The translations under genes and the position numbers were made by a program. Shown here piece by piece: positions 45,763-57,255 of a stretch of 64,000 nt of DNA. Each line of letters starts with the position of its first letter. Positions within the stretch are counted from its first letter, which is position 1. The stretch lies in the NCBI GenBank assembly GCA_009760885.1, contig CM019713.1, forward strand, positions 82,441,131 through 82,505,130, in the 5' to 3' direction. Source of the DNA: Achatina immaculata. Taxonomy: Eukaryota; Mollusca; Gastropoda; Stylommatophora; Achatinidae. The notes below the pieces were generated by a model. That model worked only from the letters and a program-made list of their open reading frames with translations, was not told the DNA's origin and searched no databases.

Positions 45763-46383
45763 TGTATATCAGCAAAGTATTCTACCACATTTAGAATATG
45801 GCTCAACATCTTGGTGCACAGCATCAAACACTACGCTGCATAATCTAGACAAGGTTCAAAATCAGTCACTACGGATTATCACAGGTGCCATGAGGTCCAC
45901 ACCAATAGTAGAAATGCAGAAAATAGTTGGTGTTCAAGCGCTAAAGGAATGTAGAGACACAAAGGTTATGACCATGGGAGAGAAATTCCTTAGCTCTGTA
46001 AGCCATCCCCTGAAGGAGAGATTCAATAACTTGGCATTAGGAGGGCTTAAAAGAAGCAGCTTCATTCACCAGGCCAAGCGTATGCGTAAGCTGATACCTG
46101 ACCTTCCAACTGTAGTCACTCCATTATCATCAGACTGAAGTGAAAGGTGTGCAGAATGGTGAGATGCAAAGCAGCCTTGTAAGATCAACAGCCACACTTA
46201 GTGTGCTAGATGACAAATATCCATGTGACACCTGGATCTGCACACAATGCCATAAAGAATGGAGGGGCAGGAGCACATATTGAATATCCAAACAACACCA
46301 CTGATAAGATTTCCATACCCACTGGAAAATACTGCAACAACTTTGATGCAGAAATTAGGGCAATTATTGCTGCAGTTGAAAAA
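45763..46383 (+). mobile_element. LINE family E fragment with RNase H domain
   Basis: Post-RT motif VYQQSILPHLEYGSTSWCTA, LRIITGAMRSTPIVEMQ and HPLKERFN, then in another frame NGGAGAHIEYPNNTTDKISI and NFDAEIRAIIAAVEKH. The latter resembles the first half of an RNase H domain as found in I/Jockey-type LINEs. It is cut off before the end of the domain. Confidence 0.72.
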
Positions 46384-46408
46384 CACACTGCTTTGTGTAT
46401 AGTTGTAT

Positions 46409-46716
46409 CTCTCTCTCTCTCTGAACCTTAAGTGCCCAGGGCACATGGGGCTTCTGCAGGGGTTTTCCACAAATGCATGTCATTTGCCTTTTTTTTCTGC
46501 TCTTGCCCAGGTGAGCCCTCTATTGCTCAACATCCTCTCTTTTGTTCTTGTCCATGTCTCTTTTGGTCTACCCTTACTTCTGTTCCCCTGTGGTGTCCAT
46601 CTTAGTGCTATTTTTGGTAGTGAGTTGTCAGGCATTCGGAGCACATGTCCCAACCATTGCCAGTGTCTTTCCTCAGTAACTGCTGTCAGTGGCTTCATCT
46701 GCATTTCTGCCAACAA
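46409..46716 (-). mobile_element. LINE family A 3' end (duplicate)
   Basis: Carries KPLTAVTEERHWQWLGHVL and ALRWTPQGNRSKGRPKETW with the same truncation point as 43588-43893, so it was carried by the segmental duplication. Confidence 0.88.
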
Positions 46717-47964
46717 GAAGTATATATATAGTTGTATACTTATACACTAATTATTGTGTGTTACCAGATCAGATCTTATCCACTGAAATCAAGTCAGAAG
46801 GAGGGACCTAGTTCTTTGGGCAGTCTGAATCTCTGGAGCAGTACTCAGAATTACTGAAACTGTGTCAATTTATCTTTAGTGTTTCTGGAGATAATGCAGA
46901 TGTGGAATGGGTATATTTGATATGTGGAATGGGTATTCAATATGTGGAATGGGTATATTCAAAACATCTTACAAGATGTTTAACTGTGGACTGAACATAT
47001 TATCTGACACAGTGTTTGCTTTATGGTATAAATCAGTGTTTTTGCCGGTTCATAGCTGACATGTTTGCAAAGACTGAAAATGAACAAGTTCTTTATTTCA
47101 TGGACAGACACACACACACACACAAGATGGAAAGTAGATATTCATACTTCTTGCATCGTCACCAAACCTAACCTACTTGGGCAAAACAAGGTACTCCTCT
47201 CAGTCCCCAGTATTCTTCTCAAAGCTCAGCTTCCAAAAATTTCCCAAACTGTTTTTGGTCTCCCCCAGAAGGAAAGACGGGTTGTCAAAATTTTTCATCT
47301 ATTTTTGTGCGTTTTTTATCTGTTGTTTTTGTGTATGTGATCCTTGAAAAAGGGTTTTGCTGAAATATTGTTGTATGTTCTTCACTGTTAAGAGAGGCCA
47401 AATTAGTAGGCATAAAATCCCTTGATGAGGTTGAAAAGCTTACTGAAAACAGGAAAACTTGGTGAATTACCATGCAAGGCCTGTGTGACGTATAATGGCA
47501 CGAGAAGGATAGATGTATGTTCATTTGTATGTGCTCATCACATTCCCTGCCACTGATTCTGCCCACTTTCCTCACTCTTTCTATCTTTTTGTAAAACTGA
47601 ACCATACGCCTCCACTTCATCACTAGAACTCAAAGTTGTCATTTCTCTTAACAAAACTTGAGAAATGTAGAATTTCTCTGAGGCCAGGTGCGAGATTCTA
47701 TGTCGAGACGTGTGAGACACATCTTCAAGTCAAACTGTGGAGTTCTTTTTTTTTTTTTTGGGGGGGGGGGGGGGGGTATTTTGTCACATTGTATCTGTTT
47801 GGTAACTTCAGTGATACTATTTCATGTACTGACTTTCATGTCACCTAAACCACTCGAGTTCCTCTCTCTCTCTCTCTCTCTCTCACACATGCACATACAA
47901 ATCACACTTATGTGTGAAGTCTGACACAGATTTCAGCATAAAGCAAACATTAAAAAAAAAAAAA

Positions 47965-48235
47965 AGGTAAAGGTCCCACAGCAAATGCCGTAGGGGATGA
48001 AGCATTAGAGACCTCATTATGCTGGGCCATCAGTGTATGAGGCAGGGTGGTCAGTTCTTTTCATAATCAAACACACCCACCAAGAACACTCTGACAGGTC
48101 TGGGAGGCTGCAAGCAAAAAACCTGGAGCAAACTTCCAACAAAACTCAGCTGAGGGGCTTCTAGATGCAGCACCACACACAACTTTAACACCAGTGAAGA
48201 ATAACATAGAAAAAAAAAACCCATCCGATTTGTCA
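47965..48235. repeat. unclassified interspersed repeat (also at 45150-45420)
   Basis: Well conserved between the two duplicates, with gtaaaggtcccacagcaaat, tgctgggccatcag and tctgggaggct. It may be a SINE or transposon piece; no A/B boxes were convincingly placed. Confidence 0.4.
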
Positions 48236-48470
48236 CTCTGCAGACAGAGACTAACAAGTTGATATTGTTAAAACTTGGTTCAGATACGGTCCTTTTCTAA
48301 CTTTGGTCAGTGGGGGGTGGGGTGTGGGAATAGCAACACTGAGGCCTGATTTCACTAGAGAAAAAACACAAAAATATAACAGTGGAGATTAGTAGTAAGA
48401 TATTAAATGAATGCTTTAACAGAAGCCCTACCCTGACAACAATTAACAAACACAATTACAGAATCCCTGC

Positions 48471-49417
48471 TGGTAACAAGGTCTCACTGTCTCTCTGAGC
48501 TAGCAGCAGTGTAGCTACAAGCTGCTGGAAGCTCCCTGAAGCTAGACAGGTTAACAGACAACAGAAAAAAAAAAAAAAGATCAAACTGGTTCTCACAGAA
48601 CTATATAATCATCACAGATTATTCAACTTAAACTCACTGAAGCATAAATTTAACAATCTTTCACAAAAATACACTGAATGTTTATTACTGTCTACTTGTA
48701 GACAAATCTGAACCAACCATTTCAGCTTTAACAGAACAATATTAAGAGGGTGGTAGTAATTAAATGCATCAAGGTATCATTTAAACTATTATACCACATT
48801 CCTAAAGCATTCTTTAACTACATCTCTTTGTTAACAACTGCTGGGAAAGCATTCTGTATAATAATACATCTAAATGGCAAAGCATTCTTTCAGGCATCAC
48901 ACCTCAACACAAAGCAGTTCTTTCAGTCAAGATACCTCAACACAAAGCAGTTCTTTCAGTCAAGATACCTCAACACAAAGCAGTTCTTTAAACCAGTATA
49001 TCTCAACTTCAGCAATGTGGTAAAAGAGTTATTCTTGAAAAAAATTTTATATTAGTCTCACCAAGGTGATACACTACTGGACCAATGGATTCATTTGAGA
49101 TGCAAATCCTCATAAACATAAATATGGTGCTCATTAAAGTGCAATACAAAATATTCTGTAATGTAAGTTTGTAGTCAATGTATTCAGTAATGTAATAATC
49201 CTCATTATCAGTTATTCAGATATTTAAATGAGTTCCATTACCAAGGAATCATAAATGTATTAAGACTCACCACCAAAAGTAATCAGAAGGTTATTAAGAT
49301 TCATCACCACGGTAACCAGAAATGAAATAAATCTTACCATGAAGATATTCTGTAGCACTGAAGTATTCAGTAAAACAGAACTCACCATCAAGGTATTCAG
49401 CAATGTAATAAACCAGT
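48471..49417. repeat. AT-rich spacer with short degenerate tandem repeats
   Basis: Holds three 33-bp units (48893-48993, cacaaagcagttctttcagt). Further right are degenerate words such as aaggtattcagtaatgtaat, which continue beyond the nested insertions at 51500-51700. No gene seen. Confidence 0.6.
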
Positions 49418-51480
49418 CAGTCGGTCATTGCATGGCCCTTTCAGAACTTTGCCTCCCTAACAGCTCTCCTGTAGGCCTCTCGGTTGTAAGCAAGATGCCC
49501 TGCTGCTGACGCATCCATTCGCAGATTATCAATGTCTTGCAGCCATCTTCGCCTTCGTCTTTCTCTCTTTCTTTTTCCCATGATGTACCCTTCCAAGATG
49601 GTCTTCTCTAAATGATCATGACATTTAATGTGTCCAAAATATTTAAGTTTTCTCTGTTTAATACTCTTTACTAGCCAGCCTTCATCAATATTACATTCTT
49701 GTAATATACAGTCGAACCTACTTAATATCACATCGCTTTATGTCACAACCTGGATACTGTCACAGAAATTTGTATCCCTGACCAACTCCCTTAAGTAAGT
49801 AATGGCCTTTACTCCATATACTATCACCCTGTTTACTGGCACAAATCATTTAATATCACAGAATTTTTGCACCCAGAAGAGTTAAAGACTCCAGTTTGTA
49901 TCACAAACTGGGCGAATCCAAGCTATAAACATCTCAAAAAGCCTTATCACCTTCAAGATTCATCAAAGAAGGGAGCGGCCATTTGATCAGAGAGTACATG
50001 CAGCATCAACCTTTTGAACATGTGGGGATCAAAACTCAGATGGGGTGAATGAAAGGCTTACCATGGCCGCCCTTTCGTGATTAAAATCTGGGTTCTTTTG
50101 GTCATTGTCTTCTTTCTCACAATGTGGGCAGCGGTAGGATCGAAATTTGAGCTTAAAATAAGTCATGAAATCCACGGTGCTTCAAGAACGTAAAAAGCCT
50201 GCCCATCACTTACAAGGCCAACCAACATGCTTGGATTACAAGTGAAGTGTTTGATGACTGGGTCATTTCTTTCGACAACAAAATGAACCGAATGAACAGA
50301 AAAATTCTGTTGTCAGGCGTACACTCACCAATCTGATGGCTACAAAGCTTGTTTTCCTGCCACCTAAAACAACCAGTGTGTTGCAGCCGGGAAACCAAGG
50401 TATCACCTATGCCATCAAGCAACAGTACAGAAAGTGAATAGTGCATCATGTGCTGCATGCTGTGGAACAAAAGTGTGTCACCGAGATCGACATCAAGATA
50501 GCGATTAATTTTATGCATGTGGCATGAAATAGCATCACTCAGTCAACGATTTTGAACTGCTTTCGTAAATCGCAGTTTACTTTCTTGCCTGAACCAGTGA
50601 TCAATACAAATGCTGGCGATATTTGTGATGTTCCCCTAGACTTGATCACAGATGAAGAGTGGGCAGCAATTTCTGATGGAAATGTCACATCTGATCAGTT
50701 CGTTTCAGCTGATGACGGCTTGTTATCAAGAGAAATGTATTCAGTTGAAGAGATCGTCACTAGCTGCAGTAAAAGCAAGGTAGACAGCAACGACAAGGAT
50801 AGTGCTGATGATGTCACGGACCAGACGCTCACCACAAATGTTTCTTACAATCTGTAAGTGCATTTTGAGACTGGGTGCTCATTCAGAGTATGCCTGACAT
50901 GACGCAGGATGTTTTTAGTGCTGTATCATGTTTAAATGATTTTTTATTATTAATAGTCCAGTTGTCACTACACAATGCAAAATCATGCATTTTTTTAGTA
51001 CTACTGCTGACAAGTCAGATGCTGCTTGATTATAGTGTTTTCTATATTGTAAGACTACGACTTACTGTATTTTGAGATTAGTACATGATGTGTCCGATGA
51101 TGATAGCTTTGGCTGTTTGTTACGTGTTTAATGTAGCAATTGTGGGAAGGATGGACACACACACTGGCCCAGTTAAATCCCTTGTAATGGACCCCGCTTT
51201 ATGTCAACTCCACTTATTGTCATCATATTTTGACGGTCCTGGCGATGTGACATTAAACGGGTTCGACTGTATTTGTTCTCTTTTGTGTCCAAGATATGTG
51301 AAGAACTCTTCTGTAGCATTTACAGTCAAAGGCTTCTCAGCTGTTTTGTTAAGTGTCCAGGTCTTACAGGCATATGTTGTGATAGGAAAGATGCATGCCC
51401 TTAAAAATCTAACTTTTGTGATTCTGTCTGTTCCTCTCCAAAACTTCTTTAGTTATTTTACTTTTTAAAGAGCAATAGAT
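49418..51480 (-). mobile_element. LINE family B 3' fragment, split by a pogo/Tigger element
   Basis: The minus-strand pieces 49418-49708 and 51270-51480 join to read a family B post-RT region: CNIDEGWLVKSIKQRKLKYF, GHIKCHDHLEKTILE and GYIMGKRKRERRRRRWLQD. 5' truncated. Confidence 0.85.
49709..51269 (+). mobile_element. pogo/Tigger-like DNA transposon, internally deleted
   Basis: 1561 bp flanked by TA (49707-49708 and 51270-51271). Terminal inverted repeats of about 28 bp start cagtcgaacc at both ends with about four mismatches. Inside, broken frames give KANQHAWITSEVFDDWVISF, NRMNRKILLS, KLVFLPPKTTSVLQPGNQG and then an ORF at 50552-50857 with NCFRKSQF and DLITDEEWAAI. This is the second half of a Tigger DDE transposase and its tail. 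The DNA-binding half is missing and the DN catalytic pair after KILL is lost to an indel. Dead. Confidence 0.88.
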
Positions 51481-52116
51481 GTCCTCCTTTTAAGTTAACT
51501 CAGCAATTTAAAAAACCTCACCATGAAAATACAGTATTCAGTAATTTAATAAGCCTTAGCACTGAAGTATCCAGTAACATAAGCCTTATCACCATGATAT
51601 TCAGCAACATATGAGCCTCACCAAGATATTTTGCATTATAATAAGTCTTACCACCAAGATATTCAGTAATGCAGTTTACCACCTGACTAAATCAATCAAC
51701 AATAACTTATAGTCCAGTACTTTATCTTCTCTATATAATGTTTAGACCACATCATCTTTTCCTCTACAACATTACAAGCTTACTACAACAAGGCATATAC
51801 ATCATTTCTCTCAGTCTTCTGTTTCCACTCAACATCACAAACTTACAACAAACAACGTTTACATTATTTCTCTCTGTCTTCTGTTTCCATTCAACATCAG
51901 AATTCCACAACAGCTAAGAATCTTTTCATCATTTCAATACAATCATATGCCAACTTAGAAAAAAAAAAAATCACATTTGATCACATATCTGTTAAAACTC
52001 TCTCAAATCTCTGATTCAAACAATTAATCCTACCAGAGAAAATGAGCAAGAATTGAAAGAAATTCACAAAAAAACATAAAAAGGAAAAGTTCATAATAAA
52101 TATAAGAGATGAAATT
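51481..52116. other. 3' flank of EMC8/9
   Basis: AT-rich. It likely contains the EMC8/9 3' UTR on the minus strand, but no clear AATAAA signal was placed close to the stop. Degenerate repeats related to those near 49.2 kb occur at 51500-51690, and a roughly 60-bp direct repeat (catcatttctctcagtcttc type) at 51770-51890. Confidence 0.45.
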
Positions 52117-52276
52117 TTATGTACATCGTGCTATCATGTCATTCAACTCCTGGTTTCTCCAGTCATTGCTGACATCATCCAGGTGGTTGTCAAAATCTTT
52201 GAGTTGCTGCTGACCTCCAGACTTGAGCAAGGCATACAGGCATTCTTCTTTGAGTATGTCTTCCTCTGAAGTCCCC
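52117..52276 (-). CDS. EMC8: EMC8/9 terminal exon with stop codon
   Basis: Acceptor atgtttctag, one base finishing a lysine codon, 52 codons and TAA. The translation has GTSEEDILKEECLYALLKSG, QQQLKDFDNHLDDVSNDW and NQELNDMIARCT. The FDNHLDD-x-x-NDW block identifies the EMC8/9 C-terminus. Confidence 0.92.
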
Positions 52277-52394
52277 CTAGAAACATAACAATTGTTAATA
52301 TGCTGAAACACAACATGACCAATGTACAACACATGACAGTCAGGTTGTTCAGAAAGTAAAAAATACAAAAACTTATCATTAAAAATGTTTAGGT

Positions 52395-52660
52395 CAAATA
52401 GTTGCATCACTGTAATGAAAGGGAACATATGAACTTATGTTTCTCAGATGAAATATTGCATATGTTCCCTTTCATTACAGTGATGCAATATTTCGTCTGA
52501 GAAACATAAGTTCATATGTTCCCTTTCATTACAGTGATGCAATATTTCGTCTGAGAAACATAAGTTCATATGTTCCCTTTCATTACAGTGATGCAATATT
52601 TCGTTTGAGAAACATAAGTTCATATGTTCCCTTTCATTACAGTGATGCAATACTTTGCAT
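52395..52660. repeat. 53-bp tandem repeat with an inverted first unit
   Basis: Four direct units with gaaacataagttcatatgtt and ccctttcattacagtgatgc. The leftmost unit (52403-52458) is in reverse orientation and pairs with its neighbours, so a long hairpin is possible. It lies within the last EMC8/9 intron, about 130 bp from the terminal acceptor. Confidence 0.85.
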
Positions 52661-53094
52661 GAGAAACAATTCAGCATGTGCAAAAATATTTGTTCATGAG
52701 CAAAGTTTCTGGAAGTTACGAGAAATAAACAAGAACTTTAACAACATAAGCGAGTGTCATGAAAAATTTAAGAGCAGAAACAAAAAAAAACAAACTTGTA
52801 TTCAGCTTAGAGAGAACGCTGGACATGTGTCCAAAAACAGAGTACTTTCATATCCTTCATCAAAAATGTATTAAACAAACCAATTATGACATTCTGACAT
52901 TGTGTTTTCTTTTTAAAACAAATTTTATATAAGGAAAAAAAAAACTATTCGTTCAGGTTAATTAACTATTAACAAAATGAACTTTCTCTGCGGAAGAAAT
53001 GGTAAATGAAGCAAAACAAGTTTAATCAGTTAACAGTACACTGAATCCTACATCAGATTTACACACAGAAATTTTGTCCAAACTACTTCTTGAC

Positions 53095-53560
53095 AAGCGC
53101 TCCAAAACGTGGGGCACATATTCCACACCGGACAAGCACTCCACAATGTGGAGCACATATTCCACACCTGACAAGCACTCCACAACGTGGGGCACATATT
53201 CCACACCTGACAAGCACTCCACAATGTGGGGCACATATTCCACACCTGACAAGCACTCCACAACGTGGGGCACATATTCCACACCTGACAAGCACTCCAC
53301 AACGTGGAGCACATATTCCACGCCTGACAAGCACTCCACAACTTGGGGCACATATTCCACGCCTGACAAGCACTCCACAACGTGGGGCACATATTCCACA
53401 CCTGACAAGCACTCCACAATGTGGGGCACATATTCCACACCTGACAAGCACTCCACAACGTGGAGCACATATTCCACACCTGACAAGCACTCCACAACGT
53501 GGAGCACATATTCCACACCTGACAAGCACTCCACAATGTGGGGCACATATTCTAAACCTG
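53095..53560. repeat. 39-bp minisatellite, 12 copies
   Basis: 39-bp units with ccacaacgtggggcacatat and tccacacctgacaagcact. It stays open in at least four frames on both strands (163-221 codons) because 39 is a multiple of three and the unit lacks stops. EMC8/9 intron. The stretch 52661-53094 shows nothing else recognised. Confidence 0.95.
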
Positions 53561-53589
53561 CTCTTGCAAAGAATCCTGTGATACATGAA

Positions 53590-53700
53590 CTGGTTCAGTG
53601 CAGTTTTGGGTACCTGGGTGTAGCGATTAGTCCATTTATCTCTCAAGTCAAGATCAGAGGTTCAATTCTGGCTGGAGACTCCAATAGAGCTGGAGACGGA
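53590..53700 (+). mobile_element. possible tRNA-like SINE fragment
   Basis: tgtagcgattagtccattta resembles an A box, and agaggttcaattctggct a B box, about 30 bp apart. Short and weak; the following 58-bp array starts in its body. Confidence 0.3.
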
Positions 53701-54280
53701 AAGGTGGCCAAGTGTGTTGCTGATCATATCACCCTCTAGTATGTGGTCAGATCAAAGAAAGGTGGCCAAGTGTGGTGCTGATCATATCACCCTCTAGTAT
53801 GTGGTCAGATCAAAGAAAGGTGGTCAAGTGTGTTGCTGACCATATCACCCTCTAGTATGTGGTGAGATCAAAGAAAGGTGGTCAAGTGTGTTGCTGATCA
53901 TATCACCCTCTAGTATGTGGTGAGATCAAAGAAAGGTGGCCAAGTGTGTTGCTGATCGTATCACCCTCTAGTATGTGGTGAGATCAAAGAAAGGTGGTCA
54001 AGTGTGTTGCTGACCATATCACCCTCTAGTATGTGGTGAGATCAAAGAAAGGTGGCCAAGTGTTGTGCTGATCATATCACCCTCTAGTATGTGGTGAGAT
54101 CAAAGAAAGGTGGCCAAGTGTTGTGCTGATCATATCACCTTCTAGTATGTGGTCAGATCAAAGAAAGGTGGCCGAGTGTGTTGCTGACCATATCACCCCC
54201 AATATGTTGTGAGGTCAAAGAAAGGTGGTCAAGTGTGTTGCTGACCATATCACCCCCAATATGTTGTGAGGTCAAAGAAA
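53700..54280. repeat. 58-bp minisatellite, 10 copies
   Basis: 58-bp units with aaaggtggccaagtgtgttg and tatcaccctctagtatgtgg; the last two units are a subtype with cccccaatatgttgtgaggt. EMC8/9 intron. Confidence 0.93.
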
Positions 54281-54694
54281 ATATGGGCATCAATACCATA
54301 TCTCAAAGTGCCTCAATGGGATTGTGATTCACAGCTGTCCCAACTGTTCAGTCATATCACCCTGTTTATTTCACCACTGTCCTACCTGTTCAGTCACATC
54401 CTTCTGTATGTTTCACTGCTCTCCTACCTGTTCAGTCACATCACCCTGTATGTTTCACTGCTCTCCTACCTGTTCAGTCACATCACCCTGTATGTTTCAC
54501 TGGTCTCCTACTTGTTCAGTCACTTGCAAAAAAACTGCAGGTAAAAGCACAATACACTTGGGAAAATAACCTGCAGATTTAGATCTTCAGTGACAGAAAA
54601 CCAGAAACTGTACAGCTCAAATGACACAACTCCCATTCAGGTGCCTCAACTGTCTGAGAGCAGAGAAGATTTTTAATCTCATCTTTAGGGGGGA

Positions 54695-55035
54695 TAAAGT
54701 AGAACAAATTCAAGAACAACGCAGAGATCTGACAGATGAGCGAACAACAACCTGTCTCATGGGTTATCAGAAAAAGAAGACGGACATATGTTGGTCATGT
54801 GATGAGAAGAAACAATAAGAGGATCCCCAAAAAAGCTATCAAGTGGAGCACAACAGGCAAAAGAAAAGAGGCCGACCACGTGAAACTCTATAAAGAGGAC
54901 ACTGTTAAGAGAAGCCAGTTCAGTGGGCAATAACATCCTTTGATGAGACTGAAAAACTCACCGAAGATAGGAAATCTTGACGAACTACCATGCGGGCCCT
55001 ATGTGATATTTAGCGGCATGGGAAAGATGTAAGTC
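54695..55035 (+). mobile_element. LINE family C 3' end
   Basis: Carries SEQQPVSWVIRKRRRTYVGH and VMRRNNKRIPKKAIKWSTTG, ending at ggcatgggaaagatg, a variant of the family C terminus. Opposite strand to EMC8/9. Its duplicate is at 55886-56226. Confidence 0.85.
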
Positions 55036-55102
55036 AGGGGGCACACAATCTTTCTTAGAAGATGGTACAGGATGATGATAAGACAAAGCATCAACCACTC
55101 AC

Positions 55103-55194
55103 TTTTTGTCAACCTCCTTCCAACTTGTCTCTTTCAGTGTGAATATTCTGTATGCCTGGCTCACAGATTCTGCCCGCACTCGGCGGTTGTCAAT
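55103..55194 (-). CDS. EMC8: EMC8/9 92-nt exon, third copy
   Basis: Identical to the other two copies with both splice sites intact. It is the copy closest to the terminal exon. Which of the three is spliced in cannot be told from the sequence. Confidence 0.7.
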
Positions 55195-55885
55195 CTGTGA
55201 CAAAGTTTTAACAACTTTAAAGATTAAACAGAGCTGTAGTCATGTATAAAATAAACAAAAAAATTATAATTATTAAAATATATAATATAATATATATAAA
55301 GAATATTTTCATGAAAAAAAGTCATTATCCATCATTTTGTTTTATTCTGCCTTTGGCTACATCATTTTAAGAATGTCTTCAGTTATTACTTTCAAATCTC
55401 AAAAATCATAGAAAGGTGGCCGAGTGTGTTGCTGACCATATCACCCCCAATATGTTGTGAGGTCAAAGAAAATATGGGCATCAATACCATATCTCAAAGT
55501 GCCTCAATGGGATTGTGATTCACAGCTGTCCCAACTGTTCAGTCATATCACCCTGTTTATTTCACCACTGTCCTACCTGTTCAGTCACATCCCTCTGTAT
55601 GTTTCACTGCTCTCCTACCTGTTCAGTCACATCACCCTGTATGTTTCACTGCTCTACTACCTGTTCAGTCACATCACCCTGTATGTTTCACTGGTCTCCT
55701 ACTTGTTCAGTCACTTGCAAAAAAACTGCAGGTAAAAGCACAATACACTTGGGAAAATAACCTGCAGATTTAGATCTTCAGTGACAGAAAACCAGAAACT
55801 GTACAGCTCAAATGACACAACTCCCATTCAGGTGCCTCAACTGTCTGAGAGCAGAGAAGATTTTTAATCTCATCTTTAGGGGGGA

Positions 55886-56226
55886 TAAAGTAGAACAAAT
55901 TCAAGAACAACGCAGAGATCTGACAGATGAGCGAACAACAACCTGTCTCATGGGTTATCAGAAAAAGAAGACGGACATATGTTGGTCATGTGATGAGAAG
56001 AAACAATAAGAGGATCCCCAAAAAAGCTATCAAGTGGAGCACAACAGGCAAAAGAAAAGAGGCCGACCACGTGAAACTCTATAAAGAGGACACTGTTAAG
56101 AGAAGCCAGTTCAGTGGGCAATAACATCCTTTGATGAGACTGAAAAACTCACCGAAGATAAGAAATCTTGACGAACTACCATGCGGGCCCTATGTGATAT
56201 TTAGCGGCATGGGAAAGATGTAAGTC
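55886..56226 (+). mobile_element. LINE family C 3' end (duplicate)
   Basis: Copy of 54695-55035 carried by the 1191-bp tandem duplication; it differs by about one base near 56160. Confidence 0.85.
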
Positions 56227-56293
56227 AGGGGGCACACAATCTTTCTTAGAAGATGGTACAGGATGATGATAAGACAAAGCATCAACCACTCAC

Positions 56294-56385
56294 TTTTTGT
56301 CAACCTCCTTCCAACTTGTCTCTTTCAGTGTGAATATTCTGTATGCCTGGCTCACAGATTCTGCCCGCACTCGGCGGTTGTCAAT
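56294..56385 (-). CDS. EMC8: EMC8/9 92-nt exon, second copy
   Basis: Identical in sequence, acceptor and donor to 57520-57611. Because the exon is 92 nt, splicing two copies into one mRNA would shift the frame, so at most one (or four) can be used productively. Confidence 0.7.
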
Positions 56386-56689
56386 CTGTGACAAAGTTTT
56401 AACAACTTTAAAGATTAAACAGAGCTGTAGTCATGTATAAAATAAACAAAAAAATTATAATTATTAAAATATATAATATAATATATATAAAGAATATTTT
56501 CATGAAAAAAAGTCATTATCCATCATTTTGTTTTATTCTGCCTTTGGCTACATCATTTTAAGAATGTCTTCAGTTATTACTTTCAAATCTCAAAAATCAT
56601 AGAAACAAAGACTGTTATAATTACATATATGAGTGAACAATATAGTTTCATGCACAAGTGACAGCATCAGCACAGTAGATTAGTCACTC

Positions 56690-57255
56690 GCTTGCCCACC
56701 AGGAGACCTGTTTTAGATTTCCACTCTCCACAGTGATCAACCATGGCTTTCCTACCAGGAGACCTGTTTTAGATTTCCACAGTGATCAACCATGGCTTTC
56801 CTACCAGGAGACCTGTTTTAGATTTCCACTCTTCACAGTGGTCAAACCATGGCTTTCTTACCAGGAGACCTGTTTTAGATTTCCACTTTCCACAGTGGTC
56901 AAACCATGGCTTTCCTACCAGGAGACCTGTTTTAGATTTCCACTCTTCACAGTGGTCAAACCATGGCTTGCTGACAAGGAGACCTGTTTTAGATTTCCAC
57001 TCTTCACAGTGGTCAAACCATGGCTTGCTGACAAGGAGACCTGTTTTAGATTTCCACTTTCCACAGTGGTCAAACCATGGCTTGCTGACAAGGAGACCTG
57101 TTTTAGATTTCCACTTTCCACAGTGGTCAAACCATGGCTTTCCTACCAGGAGACCTGTTTTAGATTTCCACTCTTCACAGTGGTCAAACCATGGCTTGCT
57201 GACAAGGAGACCTGTTTTAGATTTCCACTTTCCACAGTGGTCAAACCATGGCTTG
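56690..57255. repeat. 57-bp minisatellite, 10 copies, possibly SINE-derived
   Basis: 57-bp units with accaggagacctgttttaga and tttccactcttcacagtggt. The first unit is preceded by cagtagattagtcactcgct, so the array may have grown from the A/B-box part of a tRNA-like SINE. It is duplicated at 57915-58480. Open frames of 179-227 codons are by-products. Confidence 0.9.

Larger units (their letters stand above)
46375..48470. repeat. 2.07-kb segmental duplication, copy 2
   Basis: Second copy of 43553-45617 with the same internal order: LINE A 3' end (46409-46716, minus), hAT-like remnant, LINE C tail (about 47390-47510), G run (47760-47776), CT repeat, unclassified repeat (47965-48235). Differences are mostly in run lengths and scattered substitutions. 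Confidence 0.9.
54220..56601. repeat. 1191-bp tandem duplication carrying an EMC8/9 exon
   Basis: 54220-55410 recurs as 55411-56601, nearly identical. Each copy holds a 42-bp minisatellite (54345-54525 / 55536-55716), a family C LINE 3' end, and the 92-nt EMC8/9 exon with both splice sites. Confidence 0.93.

Noticed and set aside
50875..51075. 66-codon ORF with hydrophobic segments
   Set aside because: It lies within the non-coding right part of the Tigger-like element and has no recognised similarity.
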